Below are positions 31,668-40,614 of a DNA stretch of 64,000 nt, piece after piece; the first letter of the stretch is position 1; the number at the start of each line of letters is the position of its first letter. Below the pieces are notes generated by a model. That model searched no databases. It worked only from the letters and a program-made list of their open reading frames with translations, and was not told where the DNA came from. The DNA is from a virus: positions 62,001-126,000 of IMG/VR virus record IMGVR_UViG_3300045125_000064, one strand, 5' to 3'. Both the position numbers and the translations under genes were made by a program.

Positions 31668-33519
31668 ATGGATATAAGTCAAAGGGTGTTGTCAGATTTA
31701 ATTATTTATTTAAAATATTCTAAGTATTTGCCTGATAAACAGAGAAGAGAAACTTGGGAAGAATTGGTAGATAGAAATAAAGCAATGCATATCAAAAAAT
31801 TTCCTCAATTGAAGGAAGAAATTGAATGGGCATATGGTTTTGTTTATGATAAGAAAGTTCTGCCATCAATGAGATCAATGCAGTTTGCTGGAAAACCAAT
31901 TGAAGTAAATCCAGCAAGATTATATAACTGTGCATTTATGAATATTGATGATGTGAGAGGCGTTTTCTGAGACAATGTTCTTGCTTCTTTCTGGTTGTGG
32001 AGTTGGATATTCTGTTCAAAAACATCATGTTGAACAACTTCCAGAAATTAGAAAACCAAATTCAAGGAATAGAAGATATCTCATTGGGGATAGCATCGAA
32101 GGTTGGGCAGATGCAGTCAAGGCATTATTTTTGTCTTATTTTGAAGGAACATCAAAATTAACTTTTGACTTCTCAGATATTAGGCCAAAGGGACACAGTT
32201 GATAACTTCTGGTGGCAAAGCTCCAGGACCACAACCACTCAAAGAGTGTCTATTCCACATTGAATCAATATTAGAACAAAAAGAAAATGGTGATAAACTA
32301 AAACCAATTGAAGTTTATGACATTCTCTGTCATATTGCTGATGCTGTTTTGGCTGGTGGAATAAGAAGATCTGCAACCATTGCACTATTCAGAGTGATGA
32401 TGAAGAAATGTTGACTTGTAAGACTGGTGATTGGTGGGAAGAAAATCCACAAGAGGAGAGATCAAATAATTCTGCTGTTCTTCTAAGACATAAATTAACA
32501 AAAGATGTATTTAAAAACTTGTGGAATTGGTTAAGAATGGTGGTTCTGGTGAGCCAGGATTATTCTTGACAAATAATAAAGAAATTGGCGCAAATCCTTG
32601 TGTGGAAATCTCACTAAAATCATTAGGTTTTTGTAATCTAGTGGAAACCAATGTAAGCGATTTGACAACTCAAGAAGAATACGAAGAAAGATGCAGAGCA
32701 GCAGCATTTATTGCAACTTTGCAAGCAAGCTATACAGATTTCCATTATCTAAGAGATGGATGGAAGAGAACAGCGGAGAAAGAAGCTTTAATTGGTGTTT
32801 CTATGACTGGCATCGCTTCTGGAAATGTTCTTAAACTAGATATGACAAAAGCAGCGAAGATCGTTGCTGAAACGAATAAGAGAGTTGCACAATTAATTGG
32901 AATAAACCCAGCAGCAAGAACTACAACATGCAAACCAAGTGGAACAAGTTCAATTGTTCTTGGAACATCATCTGGAATTCATGCTTGGCATAATGATTAT
33001 TATATCAGAAGAGTTAGAATTGGCAAAAATGAGGCGATATATCATCATCTATTTCTGAACCATTCAGAATTGGTAAAAGATGAATATTTTAAACCACATT
33101 TACAAGCTGTTATTGAAGTTCCACAAAAGGCTCCAGAAGGAGCAACTTTGAGAACAGAATCTGCAATCAGTCTTCTGGAAAGAGTTAAGAAGGTTTACAA
33201 TGAATGGGTTCTTCCTGGTCATAATAGAGGCGACAACACCAACAACATTTCTTGCACAGTGACGATCAAGGATGGTGAATGGGTTGACGTGGGACAGTGG
33301 ATGTGGGATAATAGATCATCATATACAGGATTGTCAGTTTTGCCATATGATTCAGGAACATATGTTCAAGCACCTTTTGAAGATTGTACAAAAGAACAAT
33401 TTGAAGAGGCATTTAAGAATCTGTCAAATATTGATTTAACACAAGTTGTTGAATTTGAGGATTTGACAGATTTGCAAGGAGAGGCAGCTTGTAGTGCAGG
33501 AGGATGCACTGTAGTATAA
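31668..33519 (+). CDS. nrdJ: Class II (adenosylcobalamin-dependent) ribonucleotide reductase (frameshifted in 5' half)
   Basis: About 617 residues resembling the monomeric B12-dependent triphosphate reductase type. Landmarks: MRSMQFAGKPIEVNPARLYN followed by CAFMNIDD (first redox Cys), FLLLSGCGVGYSVQK, AVLAGGIRRSATIALF, NPCVEISLKSLGFCNLVETN (radical-site Cys), TTTCKPSGTSSIVLGTSSGI, and a C-terminal CSAGGC Cys pair. It makes deoxynucleotides from ribonucleotides. No R2-type radical subunit is needed, and none follows. Breaks near 31965, 32200, 32395 and 32515 are single-base shifts; 32521-33519 is intact. Start chosen at 31668 after ATAGGAG. An endonuclease with a hairpin-controlled start follows. 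Confidence 0.82.
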
Positions 33520-33524
33520 AATGT

Positions 33525-33568
33525 CTATTTCGCAAACGAACACTATTTATAGTAATGCGAAATAGGAG
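33525..33568 (+). promoter_or_regulatory. Shine-Dalgarno-hiding hairpin with CTATTTAT in its loop (HNH endonuclease)
   Basis: CTATTTCGCA (33525-33534) pairs perfectly with TGCGAAATAG (33556-33565). The loop carries CTATTTAT at 33543-33550. The 3' arm runs into AGGAG (33564-33568), 8 nt before the ATG at 33577. The 5' arm starts 5 nt after the reductase stop codon. Read-through RNA would fold and hide the ribosome site; RNA starting at the motif would lack the 5' arm. Confidence 0.65.
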
Positions 33569-33576
33569 AAAATAAA

Positions 33577-34135
33577 ATGGCAGAATTGATAGATTTAACA
33601 GGAAAAGTATTTCATAATTTGACAGTTTTGGGTAGAGCGTCTTCAAATAGGCAGGGCAGTTCAACTTGGTTGTGTAAATGTGTCTGCGGAGCAGAAAAGG
33701 TTGTATCCTCAGATCATTTAACAAGGAAAAAATCACCTGTTGAGTCCTGCGGATGCCTTTCAATAAGACAAGGGCCAAGACATTCTCAATGGACTGGATG
33801 TGGCGATATTTCGGGAAACTGGTGGTATAATCATGTTCTTAGAGAGAGAAAACAGACTACTAGAGCTAGAATTCCTGTAGAAATAACAATTCAAGATGCT
33901 TGGGATTTGTTTCTAAGGCAAGAAAAAATGTGCTTTAAGCGGCTTAGACATTGTGATAAGCAATACATCAAAATATTCAACAGCGTCAATTGATAGAATT
34001 GATAGTTCTAAGGGATATATTCTTGGAAATATTCAGTGGGTTCACAAAGATGTTAATTTTATGAAAAGAACGTACTCTCAAGAATATTTTGTTAAAATGT
34101 GTAAATTGATTACAGAAAATTGTGAAATTAAGTAA
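33577..34135 (+). CDS. HNH homing endonuclease (one frameshift)
   Basis: About 185 residues. The N-terminal part has a cysteine cluster (WLCKCVCGAEK...CGC) and the phrase GKVFHNLTVLGR, common in the DNA-binding N-termini of phage HNH homing enzymes. The frame shifts near 33940 and continues LDIVISNTSKYSTASIDRID then SSKGYILGNIQWVHKDVNFM, the typical HNH core (ASIDRIDSSKGY..GNIQWVH). It is a free-standing mobile endonuclease following the ribonucleotide reductase, a common insertion site for such genes. Expression appears to be late-only because of the hairpin upstream. Confidence 0.8.
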
Positions 34136-34153
34136 TAAAAACAAGGTGTTAAG

Positions 34154-34549
34154 ATGGGAAACAGATTATTAAATTGTAATGAAGAGACAAGAGAATATGT
34201 GCGGAAGTATTATCCAGCTTTATATCCACAATTGGAAGATTATTTCAATGGAACTACAAACAATTTAATCTATTTTTCTGTTATTCCAGAGGTGGCAAAG
34301 AAAGGAATGGTTGTTCCTTATTATGATGAAGAAGCTCGGACATTGAGAATTGTTGAAATTAAGTTTTCAAAATTAAAAATATCAATTCCAGGCATTCCAT
34401 TGGATGATTATAAGGTGGTTTATTCCTTTCTTCCACCAAATACTTTGCAAGATGATTCTCTAGACAGGCATTTTATCTCAATAGAAAGAGGTGAAGATTA
34501 TCTGGAGGTTTATTTGGCACAAACACCAAAAATTATGGGAGAATCTTAA
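34154..34549 (+). CDS. Hypothetical protein
   Basis: An intact 131-residue protein, start ATG 34154 after AAGGTG. It is a mixed alpha/beta, acidic protein (ISIERGEDYLEVYLAQTPKI) without membrane segments or known motifs. It is first of five short, tightly packed genes (34154-35428) between the HNH endonuclease and the next larger gene. These are probably one operon of early host-interaction proteins, but nothing in the sequence fixes a function. Confidence 0.6.
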   Translation: MGNRLLNCNEETREYVRKYYPALYPQLEDYFNGTTNNLIYFSVIPEVAKKGMVVPYYDEEARTLRIVEIKFSKLKISIPGIPLDDYKVVYSFLPPNTLQDDSLDRHFISIERGEDYLEVYLAQTPKIMGES

Positions 34550-34550
34550 T

Positions 34551-34760
34551 ATGAGTTACAAGCCAATAAAAATTGTTAAGATACCAGTTGGAGAAGTGGA
34601 AGAAGGAAAAGAAGTGAACAGAATATATGATGGTTCACTATTAAGACCAGAGAAAATTATTCACTATTATGAATCATCTGAATTGGATAAATCCAAGCTA
34701 ATTGATCTTTCTCCAAGGGTGGTTGATTATTACCAGCTAGGCAAATTAGGAGAAAGATGA
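34551..34760 (+). CDS. Hypothetical small protein
   Basis: A 69-residue protein starting MSYKPIKIVKIPVGEVEEGK at ATG 34551, one base after the previous stop. A longer upstream frame exists but overlaps the neighbour, so the internal ATG is preferred. It is charged, without motif. Its stop overlaps the next start (ATGATAG). Confidence 0.5.
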   Translation: MSYKPIKIVKIPVGEVEEGKEVNRIYDGSLLRPEKIIHYYESSELDKSKLIDLSPRVVDYYQLGKLGER

Positions 34761-34945
34761 TAGTTTCTGTAAAATTAATTAAAAGTGAGCAAAAAAACAA
34801 AAAATTTGATATAGTTATAAATGATAGATATATTATTGATTTTGATTATTTCAATAATTATATTTTATCTACAATGGAAGAGAACCTTGAAGTGCAATTT
34901 GAGGTAAAAGAAATAGGAGATACACAATGGATGCAGATAAATTAG
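34757..34945 (+). CDS. Hypothetical small protein
   Basis: A 62-residue protein starting MIVSVKLIKSEQKNKKFDIV, overlapping the previous gene by 4 bases. It has alternating hydrophobic and charged residues suggesting a small beta-rich fold. No known family. The next gene starts inside its last codons. Confidence 0.45.
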   Translation: MIVSVKLIKSEQKNKKFDIVINDRYIIDFDYFNNYILSTMEENLEVQFEVKEIGDTQWMQIN

Positions 34946-35130
34946 ATACATTGATTTTCCAGCTTGAGCAGAGAAGAAAGACGGTGCTTGACAAGATGGA
35001 TACTTCAGAGTATCATATAGACACAAGAGCAAAAGAAGATGCAGCTTTGCTGAGTGGCGAGTTGCAAGACATAGATATTAGGTTACGCTCTCTACAAGAG
35101 CAAAAGAAAAAAACATTACTTTTAGGATAA
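34927..35130 (+). CDS. Hypothetical small coiled-coil protein
   Basis: A 67-residue protein starting MDADKLDTLIFQLEQRRKTV after ATAGGAGATACACA. It is almost wholly helical with heptad-like repeats (DIDIRLRSLQEQKKKTLLL), so probably an antiparallel or dimeric coiled coil. No known family. Confidence 0.5.
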   Translation: MDADKLDTLIFQLEQRRKTVLDKMDTSEYHIDTRAKEDAALLSGELQDIDIRLRSLQEQKKKTLLLG

Positions 35131-35143
35131 TATAGGAGAAAAA

Positions 35144-35428
35144 ATGGCAAGTCAATTAACAAAACAAGAACATCTATCAAATTACATTCGTTCAATGGCT
35201 CAAATTGAGGCTTGTATCAAACCATATCAAGAACAACGGAGAGATACTAAGAAAAATTATAAAGATAACAACTGGCTAACCAAAGAAGAAATTAAACTTG
35301 CAGATAAAGCATATTCTCTTCTTAAGCAAGAGATTGATTTTGATAACCTAGCAACAATTAAAACTGAAGTTTTTAAGGCTCTGGGTCTAGAGGAAAACGA
35401 TTCAGAAGGTGAAGATGAAGACGATTAA
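35144..35428 (+). CDS. Hypothetical small helical protein with acidic tail
   Basis: A 94-residue protein with a strong ribosome site (ATAGGAG). The body is helical and basic (KPYQEQRRDTKKNYKDNNWL) and the C-terminus is a pure acidic run (ENDSEGEDEDD). No family recognised. The last 20 bases overlap the next start. Confidence 0.5.
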   Translation: MASQLTKQEHLSNYIRSMAQIEACIKPYQEQRRDTKKNYKDNNWLTKEEIKLADKAYSLLKQEIDFDNLATIKTEVFKALGLEENDSEGEDEDD

Positions 35429-35765
35429 TTTTGAAAAAATTGGTTCAGTTTCCAGCATCTTAGAACAAAATTATCTTGCATTTTATGTAGATAACAGCTA
35501 TACTGATCCAGTGGACCAGGAAGATGATTCTTTTATGGGACAGATTATGTCAAAGTCTCCTAAAAAATCATTTGATTTTAACGTCAAAATGTTTGAAAGA
35601 TTAAATGAACCAAAGCATTCACTTGTGATGCAAAATGGTTTTGAAGTTTTAGTTGAAATCGCCCTAGAAGGCGAACAAATAAAAGTATTATTTGTTCCTC
35701 CCACAAATATTATAGCAGATCTTACTGTGGAGAAACATGAATATTTTTGCAATCGGCGGAAATGA
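35409..35765 (+). CDS. Hypothetical protein
   Basis: About 118 residues starting MKMKTINFEKIGSVSSILEQ. It contains LVEIALEGEQIKVLFVPPTN, a beta-strand-like stretch. The frame runs on to 35765, but its last residues overlap the next gene's start at 35737, so the true end may be earlier if an indel is present. No family recognised. Confidence 0.4.
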   Translation: MKMKTINFEKIGSVSSILEQNYLAFYVDNSYTDPVDQEDDSFMGQIMSKSPKKSFDFNVKMFERLNEPKHSLVMQNGFEVLVEIALEGEQIKVLFVPPTNIIADLTVEKHEYFCNRRK

Positions 35766-36253
35766 AGAAACTGGTGAAATTGATTGGGCGGCTTCAGCAA
35801 GAGAATTAGATAATTATCGAGTTGTTAAGATGATTCTTGAATCTTGCCAGATTGGATCAACAGTTATGAATGGATTTGGATTAAAAGGCACCATATAAAT
35901 CCTTTAATCCAAACCATCCAAGCTGTTTGTGGGCAGCAGAGAGTTTTACAAATTATATGAATCTTATGCTTCATCTTGAAGCAATGCTGGAAGAATATAC
36001 AGAAAGATTCGAAAAAACTCATAAATGCCAAGCAGTTTATAGTCAATTGTTAGAAATGACAGATTCAAATTTATTCCCACAATTTGAATCAACGCCATTA
36101 AAAATGGCAATGCCAGATGAGTTTAAAATAGAAGGTAATCCAGTTAAATCATATCGAGATTACTATTCAACAAAAGAAAGAATTCGTTATCCAAAAAATA
36201 AAATACCTGAATGGTTTCTTGCGAGAAGAAATTTGCCATTCCAAACTATTTAA
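35737..36253 (+). CDS. Conserved phage protein of the KMILESCQ...AMPDE family (one frameshift)
   Basis: About 170 residues. The first frame gives ASARELDNYRVVKMILESCQ, then shifts near 35890 to SFNPNHPSCLWAAESFTNYM, EEYTERFEKTHKCQA, LKMAMPDEFK and KIPEWFL. This combination (KMI.E..Q, NHP..LW..ES, EYT.R..K.HK, AMPDE, YRDYY, PEWF) recurs in uncharacterised proteins of many large phages. The conserved Lys, Glu, His and Asp residues suggest an enzyme. I recall no proven function. Confidence 0.55.
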
Positions 36254-36276
36254 GGTATGAATGGAGATAAGAACAA

Positions 36277-36750
36277 ATGAATCAACTTTTAAACTCAAAA
36301 TATTCAAAGAACTGGAAGAAATATCTAACTGAACAAAATGCAATGGGTGCTGGCGCAGTCGAAGGTTCGCCAATTGGCGCTCATGATAATGATGATTTTC
36401 AGCTTGATGAAGTTGACAACTTTAATGCATTGGAAGGCGCAGATGATTTTGAGGAAAATGAGCATGAACCAGAATGGTGGGAAGACCCAGAAGATGATGA
36501 TCTAACTATGACTCATGAAGATTTTGATGATGAAGAAGATTTTGAAGATCCTGATTCGTTGGAAGAACCTTGGGATAAACAACATGATTTTGGATGGTCA
36601 GATGAAGATGATGAGGAAGATGAATTTGACGATGAATTTGGATTGGATGATGTAACAAACGGAATTGAAGATGAACCTTCATTGGAAGATCCATATCATG
36701 CTGACAATCCAGATGATAATATGCATTGGCCAGGTAAAAGATATTGGTAA
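36277..36750 (+). CDS. Hyperacidic protein
   Basis: An intact 157-residue protein; roughly half of residues 35-150 are Asp or Glu (HEDFDDEEDFEDPDSLEEPW). The N-terminus is different: MNQLLNSKYSKNWKKYLTEQ is basic and resembles the start of the next gene (YNWKNHLLNEQ). The extreme charge could mimic DNA or bind basic partners, and the N-terminal tag could be a sorting signal. Both ideas are speculative. It ends 3 bp before the kinase-like gene. Confidence 0.55.
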   Translation: MNQLLNSKYSKNWKKYLTEQNAMGAGAVEGSPIGAHDNDDFQLDEVDNFNALEGADDFEENEHEPEWWEDPEDDDLTMTHEDFDDEEDFEDPDSLEEPWDKQHDFGWSDEDDEEDEFDDEFGLDDVTNGIEDEPSLEDPYHADNPDDNMHWPGKRYW

Positions 36751-36753
36751 ATA

Positions 36754-37794
36754 ATGGGTTATCTCTATAATTGGAAAAATCATCTTTTGAATGAACAATT
36801 TTCATTGGATGATTTTGCTCCAAATCCAATTCCAAATGATACTTTAATCAAAAAACATAATCGAGTCGTCATAGGTTCAAAACTTGACGGTTTGATTCTC
36901 AATTTTATTGATAAATATTATAAACCAATATTGGATGCAATAACAGATATAAAAGACAGAAAAGTATATGAGCTAGAATTATTCCATGGCATTGTTTATT
37001 GGCTTGTGGAAAGAACAGAAATTTTAACTCAATATAAAATAACAAATTATCTTGGAGAAGGTTCTTTTGGTGTTGTATTAGAGCTTGAAAATGAGCATAC
37101 AATTAAATTCTTTTATGAATCATATGAATCAGTTTATAAGGCAGACGAATCTTTAATTGATGTTGATTTGCTTGGTGCTCAAGATAATGAAAGAAATCTT
37201 TATTCTAAAAAACATAGTAAGAATAAAATGACAATTTTTGATTCAGGAAGAACCAAATTTACGTTTGACGGAGTGGAAGCAGAAATATTTTGGTACGAAA
37301 TGCCAAAGTTTATTCCTTTAATGAAAAAGGTAGACTCTGCAAAAGTAAAAGAAATGGTTGGAACAGCAATACTTCAGCTTAGAGATCTTGCAATTACACA
37401 ACTTTCTTACTACAAGGCAAGAAAAAATGTCCCAGAAGCAAGAAGAATAATAACAAACGAATATCTTGCAGACTCAAGAATTAACTGGGATCAAAATAGA
37501 ACTTTACTTACAAATAAAGATATGAATAGAATTCTTGATATTGTTATAGATTCCAAACAAAAGCAATATCTTGCAGAAATATCAAAATTGTTTATTCTCA
37601 AGTTTCATTTGATGACTTCTGAAAACTACAATGAATATCCTGGAGAATTAGAGAAAGACTGCTTTGAATTTACAGTTAATTTATTTAATTCAATTTATAA
37701 TCTTGCCAAACAGGATAAAATTTGGGATATCTATGCTAGAAATATTGGTATATCTCCACAATCCCCAACAAATCCCATCATTTTTGATTATTAA
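36754..37794 (+). CDS. Protein-kinase-like protein truncated at the DFG position
   Basis: An intact 346-residue protein. Kinase-fold landmarks appear in order: glycine-rich loop YLGEGSFGVVLELE (residues 99-112), the ATP-binding lysine in HTIKFF (Lys118), a hinge-like segment IFWYEMPKFIPLM (178-190), a catalytic-loop-like DIYARNIGI (Asp325, Asn330) and IIFDY at the very end (Asp345, in place of DFG). The protein stops right after that Asp, so it lacks the activation segment and C-lobe helices of full kinases, similar to compact aminoglycoside- or lipid-kinase-like phage proteins. The N-terminus shares a short tag (NWKNHLLNEQ) with the acidic protein upstream. Substrate unknown. Confidence 0.6.
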   Translation: MGYLYNWKNHLLNEQFSLDDFAPNPIPNDTLIKKHNRVVIGSKLDGLILNFIDKYYKPILDAITDIKDRKVYELELFHGIVYWLVERTEILTQYKITNYLGEGSFGVVLELENEHTIKFFYESYESVYKADESLIDVDLLGAQDNERNLYSKKHSKNKMTIFDSGRTKFTFDGVEAEIFWYEMPKFIPLMKKVDSAKVKEMVGTAILQLRDLAITQLSYYKARKNVPEARRIITNEYLADSRINWDQNRTLLTNKDMNRILDIVIDSKQKQYLAEISKLFILKFHLMTSENYNEYPGELEKDCFEFTVNLFNSIYNLAKQDKIWDIYARNIGISPQSPTNPIIFDY

Positions 37795-37795
37795 T

Positions 37796-37824
37796 TTGCA
37801 CCTTATGCAAAAATGTGTTATAAT
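37796..37824 (+). promoter_or_regulatory. Sigma-70-type promoter TTGCAC-17-TATAAT
   Basis: TTGCAC (37796-37801), a 17 bp spacer and a perfect TATAAT (37819-37824) preceded by TGTG, directly after the kinase-like stop codon. The expected start near 37831 gives a leader of about 23 nt with AAGGAG before the ATG at 37854. It would drive the small membrane protein, ThyX and following genes. Confidence 0.75.
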
Positions 37825-37853
37825 ATAAACACAGGTCAAGATAAGGAGAGAAA

Positions 37854-38045
37854 ATGTTTAAAGGATTATCCACACCTAATTTAATTGATACTGCATTAAT
37901 GGCTGGGATTGCCATTTGTGTTGCACCAGTTGTTGCTGTTGGTGCAGCAATGGTTGTTGGGTTTGGTTTAACAATTCTTGGAGCAAATTTGGCAGTAGAA
38001 GCAACAAAAATTGCGGTACAGAAGATAACAGAAAAAGAACAATAA
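37854..38045 (+). CDS. Small membrane protein
   Basis: A 63-residue protein, first gene after a strong promoter. Residues about 10-50 are almost entirely hydrophobic (LMAGIAICVAPVVAVGAAMV, VGFGLTILGANLAV), enough for one long or two short membrane helices. The C-terminus is amphipathic and charged (KIAVQKITEKEQ). It probably inserts in the host inner membrane; an early host-takeover or exclusion role is possible but unproven. Confidence 0.6.
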   Translation: MFKGLSTPNLIDTALMAGIAICVAPVVAVGAAMVVGFGLTILGANLAVEATKIAVQKITEKEQ

Positions 38046-38054
38046 AGAGGAAGA

Positions 38055-38761
38055 ATGGAACAAGAAAATATTAATGATGACATAAAGTTTGTAAAACTTG
38101 TGTCATATACGCAGCCTTCGAAGAATTTAGAAAAAGAAGGGCTAAAAATAACGCCCAAGACTTGATTGCCTATTGTGCAAGAGTGTCAAATTCAGCAAAT
38201 CAGATGAATACAGAATCATCTGAGAAACTAGTAAAATACCTAATAAAACACGCCCACTGGAGCCCCCTTGAGCAAGTAGACGTTTGCTTTGAGATTGAAA
38301 CAACAAGAAGATATATCAAGACAGATGATTCGACACAAATCGCTGTCAATACAAGAATTTTCACAAAGATATTCAGACGTTGCAGCTTTAGGAGAAATGT
38401 TTGTTCTTTCTGGAGGCAAGGCTTCAGGACATGAAGAATCGCCAAAATTCTATTGAGACAGATGACAAACTTCTCCAGCTTGAGTGGAAGGAACACCAAA
38501 AGGGGTGGTTGACAAGGCTTTTGAAGCCTATCAGTGGGCCATAGATAAAGGTATTGCAAAGAAGTCGCAAAGAAAAGTTCTTCCAGAAGGACTGACTAAG
38601 ACAAGATTATATTTAAAGGTCCAGTCCGCTCTTGGATTCATTATCTTCAACTCAGAACAGATGTTGCAACTCAAAAAGAACATAGAGTTGTTGCTTTGGA
38701 AATTGCCAAGGTTATTTCAACTTTATTCCCAATGATTGATGATTTGTTAAAAAATGATTGA
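38055..38761 (+). CDS. thyX: Flavin-dependent thymidylate synthase ThyX (frameshifted)
   Basis: It converts dUMP to dTMP using FAD and methylene-tetrahydrofolate. Read across frames: DLIAYCARVSNSANQMNTES, HAHWSPLEQVDVCFEIETTR, then a ThyX motif region whose bases encode RHKSLSIQEFSQRYSDV (the RHR..S....S.RY motif) near 38330-38380, LPEGLTKTRLYLKG, LRTDVATQKEH and VISTLFPMIDDLL. About 235 residues, usual for ThyX. Frames shift near 38310, 38410, 38480, 38565 and 38620. It complements the dUTPase (49169) and class II reductase in this phage. Confidence 0.85.
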
Positions 38762-39457
38762 TTTTAAATTTGATACAGTTGTACTTGGTGGTTGTTTTGA
38801 ATCATATTTATATGCGTTTTATAACAACCTTCCTCTGATTGTATTGAAAGAAGAATCATATTTTGAATTTGATTTTATCAAGTATTCATCAATTTTCTCA
38901 GATCTTGAGAAATTCTTTAAGAAAAGAAACAATCTCGATATCAACAAAAACATACTTGCTCATAAACAAGAACTTATTCAATTTATTTACATTTATATGT
39001 CATATTTTGAAAGATTCTTTATGCAGAAGGTGCAGAGGTAAGTAAATATAATGAAAAAGTTTACAAACTGAGAATGAATGATGGAAGTTGTCTCTATTTT
39101 TCAGCAAACAAAATGCTAAGTGTAAACATAAAGACGAAATCATCATCTCAAAAAGATATCTTATATTTATAAGATTCCAAAGGTTTATAACTCTTATTCA
39201 GTCATAAAGAAGAAAGAAGAAACGCTTTATACCCTTAAACAAGGAAGTTATTTTGTTTCAACAAAGCATTATGAGAAGATTTAAGTTCTGCTCTTTCGGA
39301 ATTCTTGTCAAAAAGAGTAAATGTTGAACATGATTGGGTAAAAAGAGTAACTCATATTTCAAAAAATAAAGAAAAATATTTAAGCAGGAAAGATGTATGG
39401 AAACAGTTGAAGAATACCCAATTTCAAAGGCCAGAATCGCTGGGCTGGTTTTTGTAG
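38754..39457 (+). CDS. Unknown protein with possible N-terminal nucleotide-binding strand (frameshifted)
   Basis: It starts at ATG 38754, overlapping the ThyX stop. The N-terminus FDTVVLGGCFESYLYAFYNN then LPLIVLK resembles a first Rossmann strand and loop, but the glycine pattern is incomplete. Later frames give EGAEVSKYNEKVYKLRMNDG, SVIKKKEETLYTLKQGSYFV and SRKDVWKQLKNTQFQRPESL, with an end near 39457. About 230 residues. Function unknown. Confidence 0.4.
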
Positions 39458-40331
39458 ATGAGACAATTCTACAGAAGCCAGCTATACCTGTTTGGTGGCT
39501 TCCAATCAATAATAAGGAGAGCATACTCCATGCGAAAGTATTTGAAGCTGCTGTGGCAGGATGTGATACCATCTTTATTGTGATTCCTTGGCATTTGATT
39601 GAATTTTATAATCAATACATGAAAACATTTGAATATGTAGAAGACCCATTGACAGAACCAAATGACGATAAGCTTGGTGTTTTCCCAGATGATGCAAGAA
39701 GATGTGTTCCAGTTTATACAATTCCGTTGCATACCGAACAATATTGGCAAGCTTTTTCTGATGTTTATTCATCTCTTTATATTCCATCGTTTGTCAATAA
39801 TATAACAAAGAATTCTGAATCTCCATTATTTAAATTTGAGAAGTTCTATTTTACATTTACTGATTGTTTATTTAACAATAGAGCTGCTTTATTAGGGAAA
39901 GAAAATTATTTGTAAAAAACGATAATAAATCATACTATTATGAGAAAGATGAAAAGTCAATTTTGACAAACAATAAATATCCTTTTATTATATCATGGAA
40001 AGATCTTGCTATCATTAAGGAAACTTACAACTTTAAAGAAATGAAAAAACTTTTCGATGAAAAGAATAAGGATACGCAGATTGGTGAATATAATGATTCA
40101 AATATTCCTGCACCATACAAAAAGACCTGGAGAGGAGTTAAAAATTTTGAATATTCTGAGATATATTCTGCTTTAAAGGATGTTGCATCAAAAGTCGATA
40201 TTGTTGGAGATATTGTTACAATTGATTCCAATAGCATTGGCACAAGTATGAAACAATTGTTTACATCAAATGCTTTGGATTTCTATTACTTTTATCCAAG
40301 GCTTAAATTTATAAACAATGGAGAAAAATAG
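39397..40331 (+). CDS. Possible nucleotidyl/glycosyl-transferase-fold protein (one frameshift)
   Basis: About 310 residues. The N-terminal 60 residues (ARIAGLVFVDETILQKPAIP, VWWLPINNKESILHAKVFEA, AVAGCDTIFIVIP) follow the order of GT-A type nucleotidyltransferases: strand, loop, helix, then a hydrophobic strand after AGCDTI. The frame shifts near 39900 and continues KNDNKSYYYEKDEKSILTNN to the stop at 40331. No metal-binding DxD is clear. The ribosome site AGGAAAG precedes the ATG. It may make or transfer a modified nucleotide or sugar; confidence is low. Confidence 0.4.
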
Positions 40332-40614
40332 TGGAAATTTTTTTGGAATTGGAGTTTTGATTCTTTGTCTTGCAATTGCAACGGCAATTGTCTCTTTTGC
40401 TCTGGCATCAGGTTCAATGGTTGAATCATCTGATGAATTTAAGAACAAGAGGATTGAAGAACTGGAAGAAGAAAACTTGCTACTGAAAAGAGCACTTCTA
40501 AGACAAAGTGCTGGGAACATAAGTCAAGACCTTGACAAGACCATCGTTCTATGTTATGATCCTTCTATAATGTCAGAAGGAGACGTAGAACATGAAACAG
40601 GTGATACTAAATGA
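40318..40614 (+). CDS. Small membrane-anchored coiled-coil protein
   Basis: An intact 98-residue protein. The N-terminus has one membrane helix (FGIGVLILCLAIATAIVSFA, residues about 9-28), followed by a charged coiled coil (RIEELEEENLLLKRALLRQS) and a flexible acidic tail. The layout resembles small inner-membrane phage proteins, including spanin-like ones, but there is no lipobox partner nearby. It overlaps both neighbours by a few bases. Confidence 0.55.
   Translation: MEKNSGNFFGIGVLILCLAIATAIVSFALASGSMVESSDEFKNKRIEELEEENLLLKRALLRQSAGNISQDLDKTIVLCYDPSIMSEGDVEHETGDTK

Noticed and set aside
38754-39041. Flavin- or NAD-binding enzyme call for the protein after ThyX
   Set aside because: VVLGGCFESYLYAF has only part of the glycine pattern and no second motif, so the gene is left as unknown.
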